Assembly (NCBI RefSeq): GCF_026016445.1
Contig: NZ_CP096147.1
Coordinates: 532,501 to 596,500, forward strand
Direction: 5' to 3'
Source of the DNA: Cognatishimia activa
Lineage (GTDB): Bacteria; Pseudomonadota; Alphaproteobacteria; Rhodobacterales; Rhodobacteraceae
DNA: 64,000 nt
The translations under genes were made by a program, and so were the position numbers. Positions 10,729-20,308 of the stretch are shown here, piece by piece. Under the pieces are notes generated by a model, which was not told where the DNA came from, made no database searches, and saw nothing but the letters and a program-made list of their open reading frames with translations. Numbering within the stretch: the first letter of the stretch is position 1; every line of letters begins with the position of its first letter.

Positions 10729-11930
10729 AGGGTGACGCTCCATTGTACGATTGGGTAACTGGCCTTCCAGCCGCGTTTGCTGCCAAGCGGTTTGCTTTCA
10801 CTGACTTCAAACCGCATGAGGTCACCCCCTTTTGACGCGTGCCATTGCGCCAACAAAATTTCGGCCTCAAGTGTGACACCGTTGGCCACCAGACGTGTGC
10901 CCGCGGCAAGGTTGCCCCACAGCCAGTCCAGCATCTCGGCGCTGATGCCGCCGCCAATGAAGACAACATCGGGTTTGGGCACGTCACATAGAACAGCGGG
11001 TGCCGCGCCTGTTACAACGGATAGGGTTACGCCAAATTCGGCTGCATTTTCAGCGATACGCTCCGCGCGCGTCTCGTCGATCTCAAAGGCTGTCGCAGAC
11101 AGGCTAGGATGAGCCAGAAGCCACTCGATGCTGATCGAGCCTGAGCCACCGCCAATGTCCCAAAGATGCTCGCCATGTTTGGGAGCAAGGGCAGACAGGG
11201 TCAACGCGCGCACGGGGCGTTTTGTGATCTGACCATCGTTGGCAAACAAACTGTCCGGGCGACCGGAAGTAAGGGGCAGGTGAGCGCCATCGCCTGCAAC
11301 CTCCAGACCCACGCTGACCGGGTGGGCAATGTCGTCTGGGAATTGCGTTGCTGTCACGGTTCGAACGCGTTCTCGCGGACCACCAAGAGCTTCGAGAACA
11401 TGAACTGCGCTTGCGCCAAAACCAGCGCCATCGAGCCAGTTGCCCAGGTCCTTTACGGCTTGTCCATCACGCATCGTGCAGAGAAGGCGTTGGCCTTCCG
11501 AAAGATGTGGGCGCAACCGCGCAAAGGGCGCTGCGTGCAGGCCGAAACAGGGCGTGCTTTCCAATGCCCAGCCAAGTTTCGCGGCCGCATGGGACATTGT
11601 GCCGACTGCTGGTAGAACGTGCCACTCAGCCGGATTCATATCGCGGGTGATGGATGTTCCAGCACCGTGCCAAAAAGGATCGCCTGAGGCCAGCGCGACG
11701 GTTCTGCGCCCTTTGTAGGACTTGAGAACGGAAAGCCCATCCGCGAAGGGAACTGGCCATTCAATCAACTCGGCACTCACTTCGGGCAGCAGCCCCAGGT
11801 GGCGTTTGGCGCCCATGATGATTTCTGCGTCTTGCAGTGCCTTCAGGCTTGCAGGCGGCAGCCCATCTGCGCCATCTTCGCCCAAACCAACGATGGTCAG
11901 CCAAGGCGCAACATTAGGATCAGCAGACAT
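10725..11930 (-). CDS. cobL: Precorrin-6Y C5,15-methyltransferase (decarboxylating) CobL
   Basis: A 401-residue fusion of a CbiE-like methylase (residues 1 to about 200, GLGEDGADGL at 16-24) and a CbiT-like Rossmann methylase (DIGGGSGSI at 258-266). It methylates precorrin-6B at C5 and C15 and removes the acetate carboxyl at C12, giving precorrin-8X. The start at 11930 has a near-perfect AAGGAGGT eight bases upstream. That site lies inside the first codons of cobK on the other strand. The ATG shares two bases with the cobK ATG. The frame stays open to 12014, but the family begins near this ATG. Confidence 0.93.
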   Translation of the reverse strand: MSADPNVAPWLTIVGLGEDGADGLPPASLKALQDAEIIMGAKRHLGLLPEVSAELIEWPVPFADGLSVLKSYKGRRTVALASGDPFWHGAGTSITRDMNPAEWHVLPAVGTMSHAAAKLGWALESTPCFGLHAAPFARLRPHLSEGQRLLCTMRDGQAVKDLGNWLDGAGFGASAVHVLEALGGPRERVRTVTATQFPDDIAHPVSVGLEVAGDGAHLPLTSGRPDSLFANDGQITKRPVRALTLSALAPKHGEHLWDIGGGSGSISIEWLLAHPSLSATAFEIDETRAERIAENAAEFGVTLSVVTGAAPAVLCDVPKPDVVFIGGGISAEMLDWLWGNLAAGTRLVANGVTLEAEILLAQWHASKGGDLMRFEVSESKPLGSKRGWKASYPIVQWSVTL

Positions 11931-12687
11931 GACGCAGCACCTCCTTATTCTGGGTGGCACAACCGAAGCCAGTGCCTTGGCCAAACTTGTCGCTTCGCGG
12001 GGGCTGCAAGCCACCTTTAGCTACGCCGGACGTGTGGCCAATCCGAAGGTTCAGCCTCTTCCGACGCGCGAAGGTGGTTTTGGCGGTTCTGACGGTTTGG
12101 CGCAATACATTCGCGACCAAAACATTAGCCATGTCATTGATGCTACACACCCTTTTGCCGCGCAGATGAGCTGGAACGCTTTTGAAGCTTGCCGGGCAAC
12201 TGGGGTAAATTTGACTGCTTTGACCCGTCCGGCCTGGCAACCTGTGGTGGGCGACCGCTGGCAGGTCGTTCCTGATATGGCAGGCGCGGTTACTGCGTTG
12301 AGAGGTCCAGCGAAGCGCGTGATGTTGGCGCTGGGACGGTTGCATATGAATGAATTCGCCCTCCAGCCGCAACACCACTACGTCCTGAGATTGGTTGACG
12401 CGCCCGACGTGCCGCCAGCCTTGCCCAACCACTCGGTTGTTGTCGCGCGAGGGCCGTTTGACGTCGCCGGAGACACGGCGCTTTTTCAGAAACACAATGT
12501 CGATGTCGTTGTTTGCAAAAACGCCGGAGGCACCGGTGCTGCGGCCAAAATTGAAGCGGCGCGCGCGTTGAACCTTCCGGTCATTATGATTGACCGACCC
12601 AAACTGCCCGAGCGCCCAGAAGTGGCGACACCCGATGCTGTTTTGGATTGGGTTGCAGCTCATCCTTCCACCGATCGTGGTGTGTAA
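11929..12687 (+). CDS. cobK: Precorrin-6A reductase CobK
   Basis: A 252-residue NADPH-dependent reductase of precorrin-6A to precorrin-6B. It has the N-terminal LILGGTTEA at residues 5-13, the conserved IDATHPFAAQMS block and VCKNAGGTGAAAKI near the end. The start at 11929 has AGGA nine bases upstream, located inside cobL. The longer frame from 11722 is only open antisense to cobL. It is the sole plus-strand gene within the minus-strand cob series: its 5' end meets cobL head to head and its 3' end overlaps cobJ by 28 bases. Confidence 0.93.
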   Translation: MTQHLLILGGTTEASALAKLVASRGLQATFSYAGRVANPKVQPLPTREGGFGGSDGLAQYIRDQNISHVIDATHPFAAQMSWNAFEACRATGVNLTALTRPAWQPVVGDRWQVVPDMAGAVTALRGPAKRVMLALGRLHMNEFALQPQHHYVLRLVDAPDVPPALPNHSVVVARGPFDVAGDTALFQKHNVDVVVCKNAGGTGAAAKIEAARALNLPVIMIDRPKLPERPEVATPDAVLDWVAAHPSTDRGV

Positions 12688-13412
12688 ACCAAAGGCGCTC
12701 CGTCGCGTTCGATGATCCGAGTTTGAGAAGACCCCAGCAGTACGACTGTGCGCATGTCTGCCATGTCTTCTGTCACTTCGGTCAGCGGGACGATTTTGAT
12801 GGTTTGATCGGGCCGGCTCACGTTGCGGGCAAAGATCATTGGGCGCGCGTCACCGCAGGCTTCACGGAGAGCCTTCAGGGCTTTGCCAAATCCTTCGGGA
12901 CGGGACTTAGAGCGAGGGTTGTAAAACGCCATCGCAAAATCGGCTTCAGCAGCCAGTCGCAACCGTTTTTCAATCAGCGCCCAGGGCTTCATGTTGTCGC
13001 TGAGATTGATGGCGCAGAAATCATGGCCAAGCGGTGCGCCGCAAGCAGCAGAGGCCGCCAGCATCGCGGTGATGCCAGGAAGGACTTGAATGTCGAGATT
13101 TCGCCAATGGGGTTCGCCGTGTTCCACAGCTTCCAGGACTGCCGCGGCCATGGCAAACACGCCAGGATCACCGGAGGACACCACAACAACGCGCTTTCCG
13201 TCGGTAGCCATTTCCAACGCATGACGCGAGCGGTCGATTTCGACGCGATTGTCTGATGCGTGTTTGGTCAAGCCCTCGCGGGCAGGGATACGCTCCACAT
13301 AGGGGATATACCCAACAACATCAGTGGCTTGGTCAATGGCGGCCTGAACCTCTGGGGTGACAAGATAGTCATTTCCCGGACCGATGCCAACGATAATGAC
13401 TGAGCCAGTCAT
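12660..13412 (-). CDS. cobJ: Precorrin-3B C17-methyltransferase CobJ
   Basis: A 250-residue SAM methyltransferase that methylates C17 of precorrin-3B and drives ring contraction to precorrin-4. Motifs: VGIGPGNDYLVTPE at the start, VVSSGDPGVFAMAAA, LPGITAMLAASAACGAPLGHD, and AFYNPRSKSRP. It overlaps cobI by four bases (ATGA) and converges on cobK with a 28-base overlap. Confidence 0.93.
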   Translation of the reverse strand: MTGSVIIVGIGPGNDYLVTPEVQAAIDQATDVVGYIPYVERIPAREGLTKHASDNRVEIDRSRHALEMATDGKRVVVVSSGDPGVFAMAAAVLEAVEHGEPHWRNLDIQVLPGITAMLAASAACGAPLGHDFCAINLSDNMKPWALIEKRLRLAAEADFAMAFYNPRSKSRPEGFGKALKALREACGDARPMIFARNVSRPDQTIKIVPLTEVTEDMADMRTVVLLGSSQTRIIERDGAPLVYTPRSVEG

Positions 13413-14134
13413 GGACGCCGACCTTGGCCGTGCACCACAATGATCGAGAAGTAGGGGGTTACGTTTTCTGTCACTTCAGAAAGTTTGTTGACGGTTTGCT
13501 TTCCCATGGTCGCGAATTGCACCAAATAGGCATCGTCAAACTTGCCACCGGCTTTCAATGCGCGGATGACCTTTTCGAAGTTGGTTCCAATTTTCATGAT
13601 CACCAAAGCGTCTGTGTCAGCAATATGCTGGGTGAGCTTCTCTTCACCCAGCGTGCCCATCAGAACCGTCAGCACGTCGTCGCCCCAGGTGATGGGCGCC
13701 CCAGTCGCTGTCCATGCGCCAGACATGCCTGTGATAGCCGGGACAACCTCGGTAGGTACGTGGTCTTTCACACGGGTGTAGATGTGCATGAAGGAGCCGT
13801 AGAAGAACGGGTCGCCTTCGCAGAGCACAACAACGTCTTCGCCGGATTTTGCCAGTGCAATCAGATGATCGGTGACTTCAGCATAGAAGCGCGACAGCAT
13901 CTCATTGTAGCGCGGATCGGTCAGCGGGATTTCTGTTGTGACGGGATATTCCATTGGGAATTCAACCGCGCCAGCAGGGATCATCCCATCAACAATTGCG
14001 CGCGCCTGACCCTTGCGACCCGCTTTGCGGAAGAAGGCCACGTGTTTGGCGTTTGTTAGCAGACGATGTGTCTTGACGCTCATCAGGTCGGGATCACCCG
14101 GACCAAGACCAATGCCGTAAATGGTTCCACTCAT
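13409..14134 (-). CDS. cobI: Precorrin-2 C20-methyltransferase CobI
   Basis: A 241-residue SAM methyltransferase converting precorrin-2 to precorrin-3A. It shows IGLGPGDPDLMSVK at the N-terminus and LCEGDPFFYGSFMHI near residue 100. The start at 14134 has AAGGA eight bases upstream, overlapping the end of cobH. The frame is open to 14176, but the extra residues are the cobH end in another frame. Confidence 0.93.
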   Translation of the reverse strand: MSGTIYGIGLGPGDPDLMSVKTHRLLTNAKHVAFFRKAGRKGQARAIVDGMIPAGAVEFPMEYPVTTEIPLTDPRYNEMLSRFYAEVTDHLIALAKSGEDVVVLCEGDPFFYGSFMHIYTRVKDHVPTEVVPAITGMSGAWTATGAPITWGDDVLTVLMGTLGEEKLTQHIADTDALVIMKIGTNFEKVIRALKAGGKFDDAYLVQFATMGKQTVNKLSEVTENVTPYFSIIVVHGQGRRP

Positions 14135-14138
14135 TGGA

Positions 14139-14771
14139 TTATTCCTTCCGGCTGGCGATGGCGTTGATCGCGGCAACTGTCATCGCCGAACCGCCCAAGC
14201 GGCCCTCAACAATCATGCAGGGCACAGGTTGATCCTGCCAAAGCGCGTCTTTGGATTCCATTGCGCCGACAAATCCCACCGGGCAGCCAATGATCGCCGC
14301 CGGGCGTGGGCACTCTGGGTCTTCAAGCATATTCAGCAGATGAAAAAGCGCGGTCGGCGCATTGCCAATCGCGACGATGGACCCGCCGATGCGGTCCCGC
14401 CAATGTTCCAAGGCCGCAGCGGAGCGAGTATTGCCGATTTCCTTGGCCAGCTCATAGATACCGTCAGCATGCAATGTGCAGATGACATCGTTATCGGCAG
14501 GCAAGCGCGGGCGCGTGACACCTTCGGAAACCATGCGGGCATCACAGAAAATGGGTGCGCCGTTTTCCATGGCTTCGCGCGCGGCGGCGACCATACCCGG
14601 AGTGAATTTCACAAATTTCTCAAGCCCAACCATGCCCGCGGCATGGATCATACGCACAACGACCTGTTCTTCGTCTTTGTCAAAGCCTGCCAGGTCTGCC
14701 TCGCGTCGGATCGTTGCAAAGCTTTCGTCGTAAATGGCCTGGCCATTCTTTTCATAATCATAAGGCATCAA
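14139..14771 (-). CDS. cobH: Precorrin-8X methylmutase CobH
   Basis: A 210-residue isomerase that moves the C11 methyl to C12, turning precorrin-8X into hydrogenobyrinic acid. The catalytic histidine is visible as His43 in VRMIHAAGMVGL, the same number as in the characterised Pseudomonas enzyme. The conserved GCPVGFVGA and NAPTALF blocks follow. It overlaps cobG by four bases. Confidence 0.94.
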   Translation of the reverse strand: MMPYDYEKNGQAIYDESFATIRREADLAGFDKDEEQVVVRMIHAAGMVGLEKFVKFTPGMVAAAREAMENGAPIFCDARMVSEGVTRPRLPADNDVICTLHADGIYELAKEIGNTRSAAALEHWRDRIGGSIVAIGNAPTALFHLLNMLEDPECPRPAAIIGCPVGFVGAMESKDALWQDQPVPCMIVEGRLGGSAMTVAAINAIASRKE

Positions 14772-15898
14772 AACTCTCCGATGCGGTCTAGCAGGTCTTT
14801 AGGGCTTAGGCCGGTCAGGGATGGCTCATCCCATGGCAGCCCGTTTTTCACAAGATCAAAGCGGCCATCGTGGCCGACAAGGGTCATTTCAGATTTACGC
14901 GGACGCGCGCAGCCTTTGGAGCAGCCGCTGACGTGAAGCCGTGCATTCGTGCTTGCTGCCAGCTTTTTGGCAATCTCGCGCGTTTCCACCGTCGAAGAGG
15001 TGCACAATGGCGCGCCGGGGCAGGCGTCGACGTTGAGAAGTGGATCATCTGGATCGGTTACAAAGGCGGTGGATTTCACAGGCGCTGCGTCTTCCGTCAT
15101 AAACAGACGCCATGGCGTCACGCGCAGCGCGCGGCAACCGCTGGTTTTGACCAGCTCAGACAGCTGCGTTGACTCGATCTGCCCAAAGGGTGCACCGTAA
15201 TAGGTTCCAAGCTCGGTTTGGCCGACTTCAGGCATTGAGCCATCCAGAACAGTCGATGCGGTTTGCCAGTCAGCTGGCAGTGGTGTGGTTTTGACATGTT
15301 GTGCCATACGTCGAGACGTGGCTCCGCCAGTCTCCGCAAACCAATGCGCCATTTCAATGGCCGCTGAAATTGTCTCTGCCTCTGCAACAGCACGACCTTT
15401 GGCACAGCCATCCGCGCGAACAACAATGTTTTTCCCAGAACGTTCGATCCGAATGTCTGCAGAGTTCTCGTGAAAGGCTGGGGCATCACCCGTGTCGACG
15501 GCAAAGCCGAATTTTGCAGGCAATTCGGGTAGCTCCGCGAGCCGCGCGTAAAGTTCCTTTGCGAGCCTTTTGGTCACGTCGCCATCCCGCCAATCAGGGG
15601 CAATCAGAATATTGCGCCGCGCTTCGAGCGCTGGATCGTCTGGTAGAAGGTCAAGCGCATTCAACTCTTGTAGTAGCGCCTCATGGTCTTCTTCACGCAC
15701 GCCACGGATCTGTAGATTGGCGCGGCTGGTAAGGTCAATCAGGCCAGAGCCAAACTTGACGGATAAGTTGCAAAGACCCAAAGCCTGATCGGCTGTCACT
15801 CTTGCCATGATTGGGCGCACCCGCACCACAAGCCCATCGCCTGACATCATGGGGCGATAGGCACCTGGGCACCAGCCTTTGGCTACTGGTCGTGTCAT
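14768..15898 (-). CDS. cobG: Precorrin-3B synthase CobG
   Basis: A 376-residue monooxygenase related to sulfite and nitrite reductases. It hydroxylates C20 of precorrin-3A using oxygen, forming a gamma-lactone, the oxygen-requiring step of the aerobic pathway. The C-terminal half has CPGAPLC and CSKGC, the four cysteines expected for the [4Fe-4S] cluster. An N-terminal GWCPGAYRPMMSGDGL matches the family. It needs an electron donor that is not obvious in the operon; DUF1636 at 20309-20704 is a possible candidate. It overlaps cobN and cobH by four bases each. Confidence 0.93.
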   Translation of the reverse strand: MTRPVAKGWCPGAYRPMMSGDGLVVRVRPIMARVTADQALGLCNLSVKFGSGLIDLTSRANLQIRGVREEDHEALLQELNALDLLPDDPALEARRNILIAPDWRDGDVTKRLAKELYARLAELPELPAKFGFAVDTGDAPAFHENSADIRIERSGKNIVVRADGCAKGRAVAEAETISAAIEMAHWFAETGGATSRRMAQHVKTTPLPADWQTASTVLDGSMPEVGQTELGTYYGAPFGQIESTQLSELVKTSGCRALRVTPWRLFMTEDAAPVKSTAFVTDPDDPLLNVDACPGAPLCTSSTVETREIAKKLAASTNARLHVSGCSKGCARPRKSEMTLVGHDGRFDLVKNGLPWDEPSLTGLSPKDLLDRIGEF

Positions 15899-18800
15899 GC
15901 GGTCGCCTCAAGTTCTGCCAAAATGGAATTGCGTCTGGTTTGCCAAAGACCAGCTTCAAAGAGTGCCGCAAAGCGATCGCGCATCGCTGTGAGAGCTTGT
16001 GGATTGTTTTCTTTTAGAAACTCTACGATGGCTTCATCGCCCAGTGTGGCCTCATGGTAGGCATCAAAAAGGGCTGGGTGCACCGCATCGGCCAGATGCG
16101 CAAAGGCGGCCATGTGTTCAAGAGTTGCAGCAATTTCCGCTCCTCCCCGGAAGCCATGGCGCATCATGCCCGCCAGCCAATCCGGGTTGGTCGCGCGAGC
16201 GTGCACGACGCGGGCGACTTCTTCGTCCAGTGTACGCGCACGTGGTTTCTCCGGGTTGCTCGCGTCCAGATGGTAGATTGCTGCGTTGCCGCCGGTAATG
16301 CCCTGCGCCGCTTTGAACCCGGCTTCGTGGCTGGCGTAGTCGACTGCCAGAAGGATATCGGTTTCCGGCATATCTTGAAGATGCACAAAGCTATCGGCGG
16401 CTGCCACGCGGTCGCGGATACCAGTTTGATCCTGATGCGGCTGGTCGTTGTCGAGCGCCCAGCTTGAAGCCGAGAGCCAAGCTTCGCCTGCGCGTGACTT
16501 GGCATCTTGGCCATAGTCCGTCAGGTGCCCCATGCCGAGACCGTAGCTGCCAGGTGCAGGTCCATAGACACGCGGGGCAGGGGGATGACCGGAGAAGGGG
16601 TTCCAATCAGCGCTTTCTTCGCGATCCGCGAGCGCGCGGACGGCTTGAGAAAACAGTGCAGAGAGCGTTGGGAAAACATCGCGGAAAAGCCCGGAGACAC
16701 GCAGGGTAACGTCTAAGCGGGGGCGTTCCAGCATGGCGATCGGCAGGATTTCTACGCCTGAAACGCGTTCGGAGCCTTCGTCCCAGACCGGCTTAGCCCC
16801 AAGCAGATGCAGCGCCATGGCGAATTCCTCGCCTGCTGTACGCATGGTCGCAGAGCCCCAGAGGTCCACGATCAGGTTTTTTGGATAATCCCCTTCGTCT
16901 TGTAGGTGTTTGCGCACGAGCTCTTCAGCGAGTTTCACCCCCTGCGCATAGGCCGCGCGGGTCGGTACGCTGCGGGGGTCTGTTGTGAAAAGGTTGCGTC
17001 CTGTTGGCAAAACATCCGTGCGGCCACGATAGGGAGAACCCGATGGGCCCGCCTCAATGCGCTTGCCTTCCAGCGCCCGGATCAGGGCGGTGCGTTCAGA
17101 GGCTGCAGAGGGCGCGGCGTCAAAAGCGGATTGGTTGTCTGGGACGCGACCATAGATGTGCAGACCGTCGCCAAACTGGCTTTCTTTGATGTCACAAACA
17201 AAAGTATCGATCCGGGTGATGGCCTCAGCCAGAGATGTGGCCTCGTCCATGCCGAGTTGATCTGCAAGTCCAAGTGCTTCGGCCTCTGTGCGGATGTTAT
17301 CTTGCAGACGGTCGCGGCGCTTCGGATCCAAGCCGTCGGCGTTTGAAAACTCGTCGAGCAGATTTTCCAGGTAGGCAAAGCGCTGTGGCGCTGCGCTTTC
17401 TTTCAGTGGGGGTGGTACATGGCCCAGGGTCACTGCGCCAATGCGGCGTTTGGCCTGAGCCGCCTCGCCGGGATCGTTTACGATGAAAGGATATATGACC
17501 GGGCGGTGGCCTGTAAGGACTTCAGGCCAGCATTCGCCAGAAAGGGCGACAGATTTACCTGGTAGCCATTCAAGCGTGCCGTGCGCGCCGACATGTACGA
17601 TAGCATGGGTGTCGAACTGTTGTTGGAGCCAGAGATAGAAGGCGACGTAGCTGTGGCGCGGGGTGCGGGCGAGATCGTGGTATTCGTCTTCGCGTTCGGC
17701 ATCAGACCCACGTTCTGGCTGCAGAGCGATCAGCAGGTTGCCGCGTTGGGTTGCCGCAAACCGGAAGCTGCCGTTCTCGCAGGATGGGTCATTCACCGGG
17801 GTGCCCCAAACCTCAAGCAGGTCGTCTTGCAAAGACTGAGGGAGCTGTTTCAGAGCGACTTGGTAGTCGGTAACCGACCACGTGATACTCTCAGAAGAAA
17901 GTGCATCCTGGAGTGGCGCAGCTTTGGAAACATGCAAGCCTTGTTCGCTGAAATCATCCGCGATGGTTTCGGCGCTTGCGATGGCGTCCAGACCGACAGC
18001 ATGGGCCATGTTCCAATCCTGACCCGGGTAGGTCGAGAGAATCATGGCTACGCGTTTTTCAGGCATGGGCGTTTGATTCAAGCGCACCCAGTTGCAGACC
18101 TTATCAGCAATTGCTGCAATACGATCTGGATGGGCACGGTGACCAAAGCGAGAGTACTCCAGCTGCGGGTCTTTTTTGCCGGGTTCTTTGAAGCTGGCAA
18201 CCCCTGAGAAGAGACGGCCATCGACTTCAGGCAAAACCACGTGCATGGCAAGGTCAGATGGGGCGAGACCGCGCTCGGCTTCGGCCCAGGCTTTCTTGCG
18301 ACTGGTGGCAAGCGCCATTTGAAAAACAGGTGCATCGGTGGAATCAAGCGGCGAAGTGCCGTCATCACCTTTGCCGGAAAAGGCCGTGGCGTTTACGATG
18401 GCTGCGGGCTGGAGGTTTTGTAGCGTATTTGCCAGCCATACCGCGGCTTCAGGCTGTTTGAGGGTTGGAGCAAAGAGGCCTAAGACCTCATAGCCGCGGG
18501 ACTCAAATTCTGTCGCAAGCGCTTCGATAGGTGCTAGGTCAGCGGCTGTCAGATAAGAGCGATAAAAGGACAGTACCACCAGGGGGTTGTCTGTCTGGCG
18601 TTTCGCTTCACAAACGCCAAGATCAGGCCGCCACGCCCCGAAACCCGGCACGGTTTTGCTGCCCATAACGGGTTTCGCATAGAGGCCTGCTGCCAATGCA
18701 AGCTGCGCCAAGGCTGCCTGAGCAGCCACCGCCCCACCTGTGTCACAGAGATGAGTAAGACGATCCAAAGTGGATTTCGGAAGGGTTGAAACCTCATCCA

Positions 18801-19170
18801 ATCGGCTGTCTGGGCGCCCATCGGCAGGCAAGATCGCAAGAGCGACGCCTTTGCGGCGCGCCAAATCCTGAAGTTGCTGAATGCCGTAAGACCAATAGGG
18901 AATGCCGCCGATCAGGCGTACAAGAATGGCTTTGGCACCTTCCAAGGTCTGCTCGACGTAGGTGTCGACTGACAGGGGGTGTTTCAAAGCGGTCAGATTG
19001 GCGAGCCGCAGTGTCGGCAAATCGCCATTCGCGCGATGCCAGCCTGCCGCGAAAGCGCCGAGATCACTGTCAGAGAAAGATAAAACCACAAGATCGGCTG
19101 GGCTTTGACCCAGATCCATAGGGGTTTCACTTTCTTCTAACCTGTGGCTTTCGCGAAAGACGACATGCAT
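15895..19170 (-). CDS. cobN: Cobaltochelatase large subunit CobN
   Basis: A 1091-residue protein that binds hydrogenobyrinic acid a,c-diamide and inserts cobalt together with the AAA+ subunits CobS and CobT, which are not in this window. The N-terminus MHVVFRESHRLEE and the segment VHVGAHGTLEWLPGKSVALS near residue 535 are characteristic of CobN and Mg-chelatase H-type subunits. The length is at the short end for CobN. It overlaps cobG by four bases and follows cobW by 19 bases. Confidence 0.94.
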   Translation of the reverse strand: MHVVFRESHRLEESETPMDLGQSPADLVVLSFSDSDLGAFAAGWHRANGDLPTLRLANLTALKHPLSVDTYVEQTLEGAKAILVRLIGGIPYWSYGIQQLQDLARRKGVALAILPADGRPDSRLDEVSTLPKSTLDRLTHLCDTGGAVAAQAALAQLALAAGLYAKPVMGSKTVPGFGAWRPDLGVCEAKRQTDNPLVVLSFYRSYLTAADLAPIEALATEFESRGYEVLGLFAPTLKQPEAAVWLANTLQNLQPAAIVNATAFSGKGDDGTSPLDSTDAPVFQMALATSRKKAWAEAERGLAPSDLAMHVVLPEVDGRLFSGVASFKEPGKKDPQLEYSRFGHRAHPDRIAAIADKVCNWVRLNQTPMPEKRVAMILSTYPGQDWNMAHAVGLDAIASAETIADDFSEQGLHVSKAAPLQDALSSESITWSVTDYQVALKQLPQSLQDDLLEVWGTPVNDPSCENGSFRFAATQRGNLLIALQPERGSDAEREDEYHDLARTPRHSYVAFYLWLQQQFDTHAIVHVGAHGTLEWLPGKSVALSGECWPEVLTGHRPVIYPFIVNDPGEAAQAKRRIGAVTLGHVPPPLKESAAPQRFAYLENLLDEFSNADGLDPKRRDRLQDNIRTEAEALGLADQLGMDEATSLAEAITRIDTFVCDIKESQFGDGLHIYGRVPDNQSAFDAAPSAASERTALIRALEGKRIEAGPSGSPYRGRTDVLPTGRNLFTTDPRSVPTRAAYAQGVKLAEELVRKHLQDEGDYPKNLIVDLWGSATMRTAGEEFAMALHLLGAKPVWDEGSERVSGVEILPIAMLERPRLDVTLRVSGLFRDVFPTLSALFSQAVRALADREESADWNPFSGHPPAPRVYGPAPGSYGLGMGHLTDYGQDAKSRAGEAWLSASSWALDNDQPHQDQTGIRDRVAAADSFVHLQDMPETDILLAVDYASHEAGFKAAQGITGGNAAIYHLDASNPEKPRARTLDEEVARVVHARATNPDWLAGMMRHGFRGGAEIAATLEHMAAFAHLADAVHPALFDAYHEATLGDEAIVEFLKENNPQALTAMRDRFAALFEAGLWQTRRNSILAELEATA

Positions 19171-19189
19171 GGCGGTTCATTCTGCCTTT

Positions 19190-20299
19190 TTAATTAACCA
19201 GCTCACCAATCAGCGCTGCACGGATGGCGTCGCTGTTGATGTTGTCATGTTCAGCAATGACCACGACTTTGCCCTGACGCCCTTCTGCTGGCTTCCAAGG
19301 ACGGTCAAACTGATGACGCACACGTGCACCAACGGCCTGCACCAAGAGGCGCATTGGTTTGCCTTCGATGGCCACATAGCCTTTCACGCGCAGAATATTC
19401 TGTTCATTGGCAAGACGTTCCACACGCGCGGCAAACTCAGCTGGGTCGGTCTGTTCAGGTAGCTCAACCACGATGCTTTCAAATTCATCATGGCTATGGT
19501 CATGGTGATGATGGTGGTGTTCATGATCGTGGTGGTGATCATGGTCGTCAACGTGATGGTGATGATGGTCTTCATGATGAGACGGACGTGCGTCGATGTC
19601 GTCTTCGGCGGCGGCTTCCAGACCCAGAACGATACGTGGGTCAACAACACCTTCAGCCACTTCTACCACAGCGATCTTGCGCGGAGATTCTTTCGCAATC
19701 ACTTCTTTGGCTTTGGCAACACCTTCTGGCCCCGCCAGATCAGGTTTGGTCAGTAGAATGATATCAGCACAGTTGATTTGATCTTCGAAGACTTCAGACA
19801 GAGGTGTTTCGTGATCCAAACCTTCATCCGCTTCGCGCTGGGCATCGACCGCAGCCACATCAGTTGCAAAACGGCCAGCGGCCACGGCTTCGGCATCAGC
19901 AAGAGCGATCACGCCATCCACGGTGATCTTGCTGCGGATATCCGGCCAGTCAAAAGCCTTCAACAACGGTTTTGGCAGGGCAAGACCAGAGGTTTCAATG
20001 ATAATGTGCTCTGGGCGTGGCTCCAGTGCCATCAAAGCCTCGATGGTCGGGATGAAGTCATCAGCGACAGTGCAGCAGATGCAGCCGTTTGCCAGCTCCA
20101 TGATGTTTTCGGCAGGACAATCCGGGATCGCGCAGGACTTCAGGATTTCACCGTCAACACCAACGTCGCCAAATTCGTTGACAACCACCGCTAGGCGCTT
20201 GCCCTGCGGATTGGTCATCAGGTGACGCACCAAAGTTGTTTTACCAGCGCCCAAAAATCCGGTGATAACAGTGACTGGGAGTTTTTCTAAAGTACTCAT
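19190..20299 (-). CDS. cobW: CobW-family GTPase metallochaperone with His-rich loop
   Basis: A 369-residue G3E GTPase. Visible features are the P-loop GFLGAGKTTL (residues 14-23), the metal-binding GCICCTV (about residues 72-78, a CxCC motif), and a His/Asp-rich loop at about 240-272 with over 15 histidines. A C-terminal CobW_C domain follows (ILRVKGYVAI). CobW proteins deliver metal; position just before cobN suggests cobalt supply to the chelatase. The His-rich loop is expected to bind divalent metal, but selectivity cannot be read from sequence. Confidence 0.92.
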   Translation of the reverse strand: MSTLEKLPVTVITGFLGAGKTTLVRHLMTNPQGKRLAVVVNEFGDVGVDGEILKSCAIPDCPAENIMELANGCICCTVADDFIPTIEALMALEPRPEHIIIETSGLALPKPLLKAFDWPDIRSKITVDGVIALADAEAVAAGRFATDVAAVDAQREADEGLDHETPLSEVFEDQINCADIILLTKPDLAGPEGVAKAKEVIAKESPRKIAVVEVAEGVVDPRIVLGLEAAAEDDIDARPSHHEDHHHHHVDDHDHHHDHEHHHHHHDHSHDEFESIVVELPEQTDPAEFAARVERLANEQNILRVKGYVAIEGKPMRLLVQAVGARVRHQFDRPWKPAEGRQGKVVVIAEHDNINSDAIRAALIGELVN

Positions 20300-20308
20300 G
20301 GCAAGCTC

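Noticed and set aside
12648..14059. Open plus-strand frames of 200 residues opposite cobJ and cobI.
   Set aside because: They are the complements of recognised methyltransferases and have no homology of their own.
19384..19761. Long frames rich in Met and Val antisense to cobW.
   Set aside because: They are the complement of the His-codon run in cobW and have no family features.
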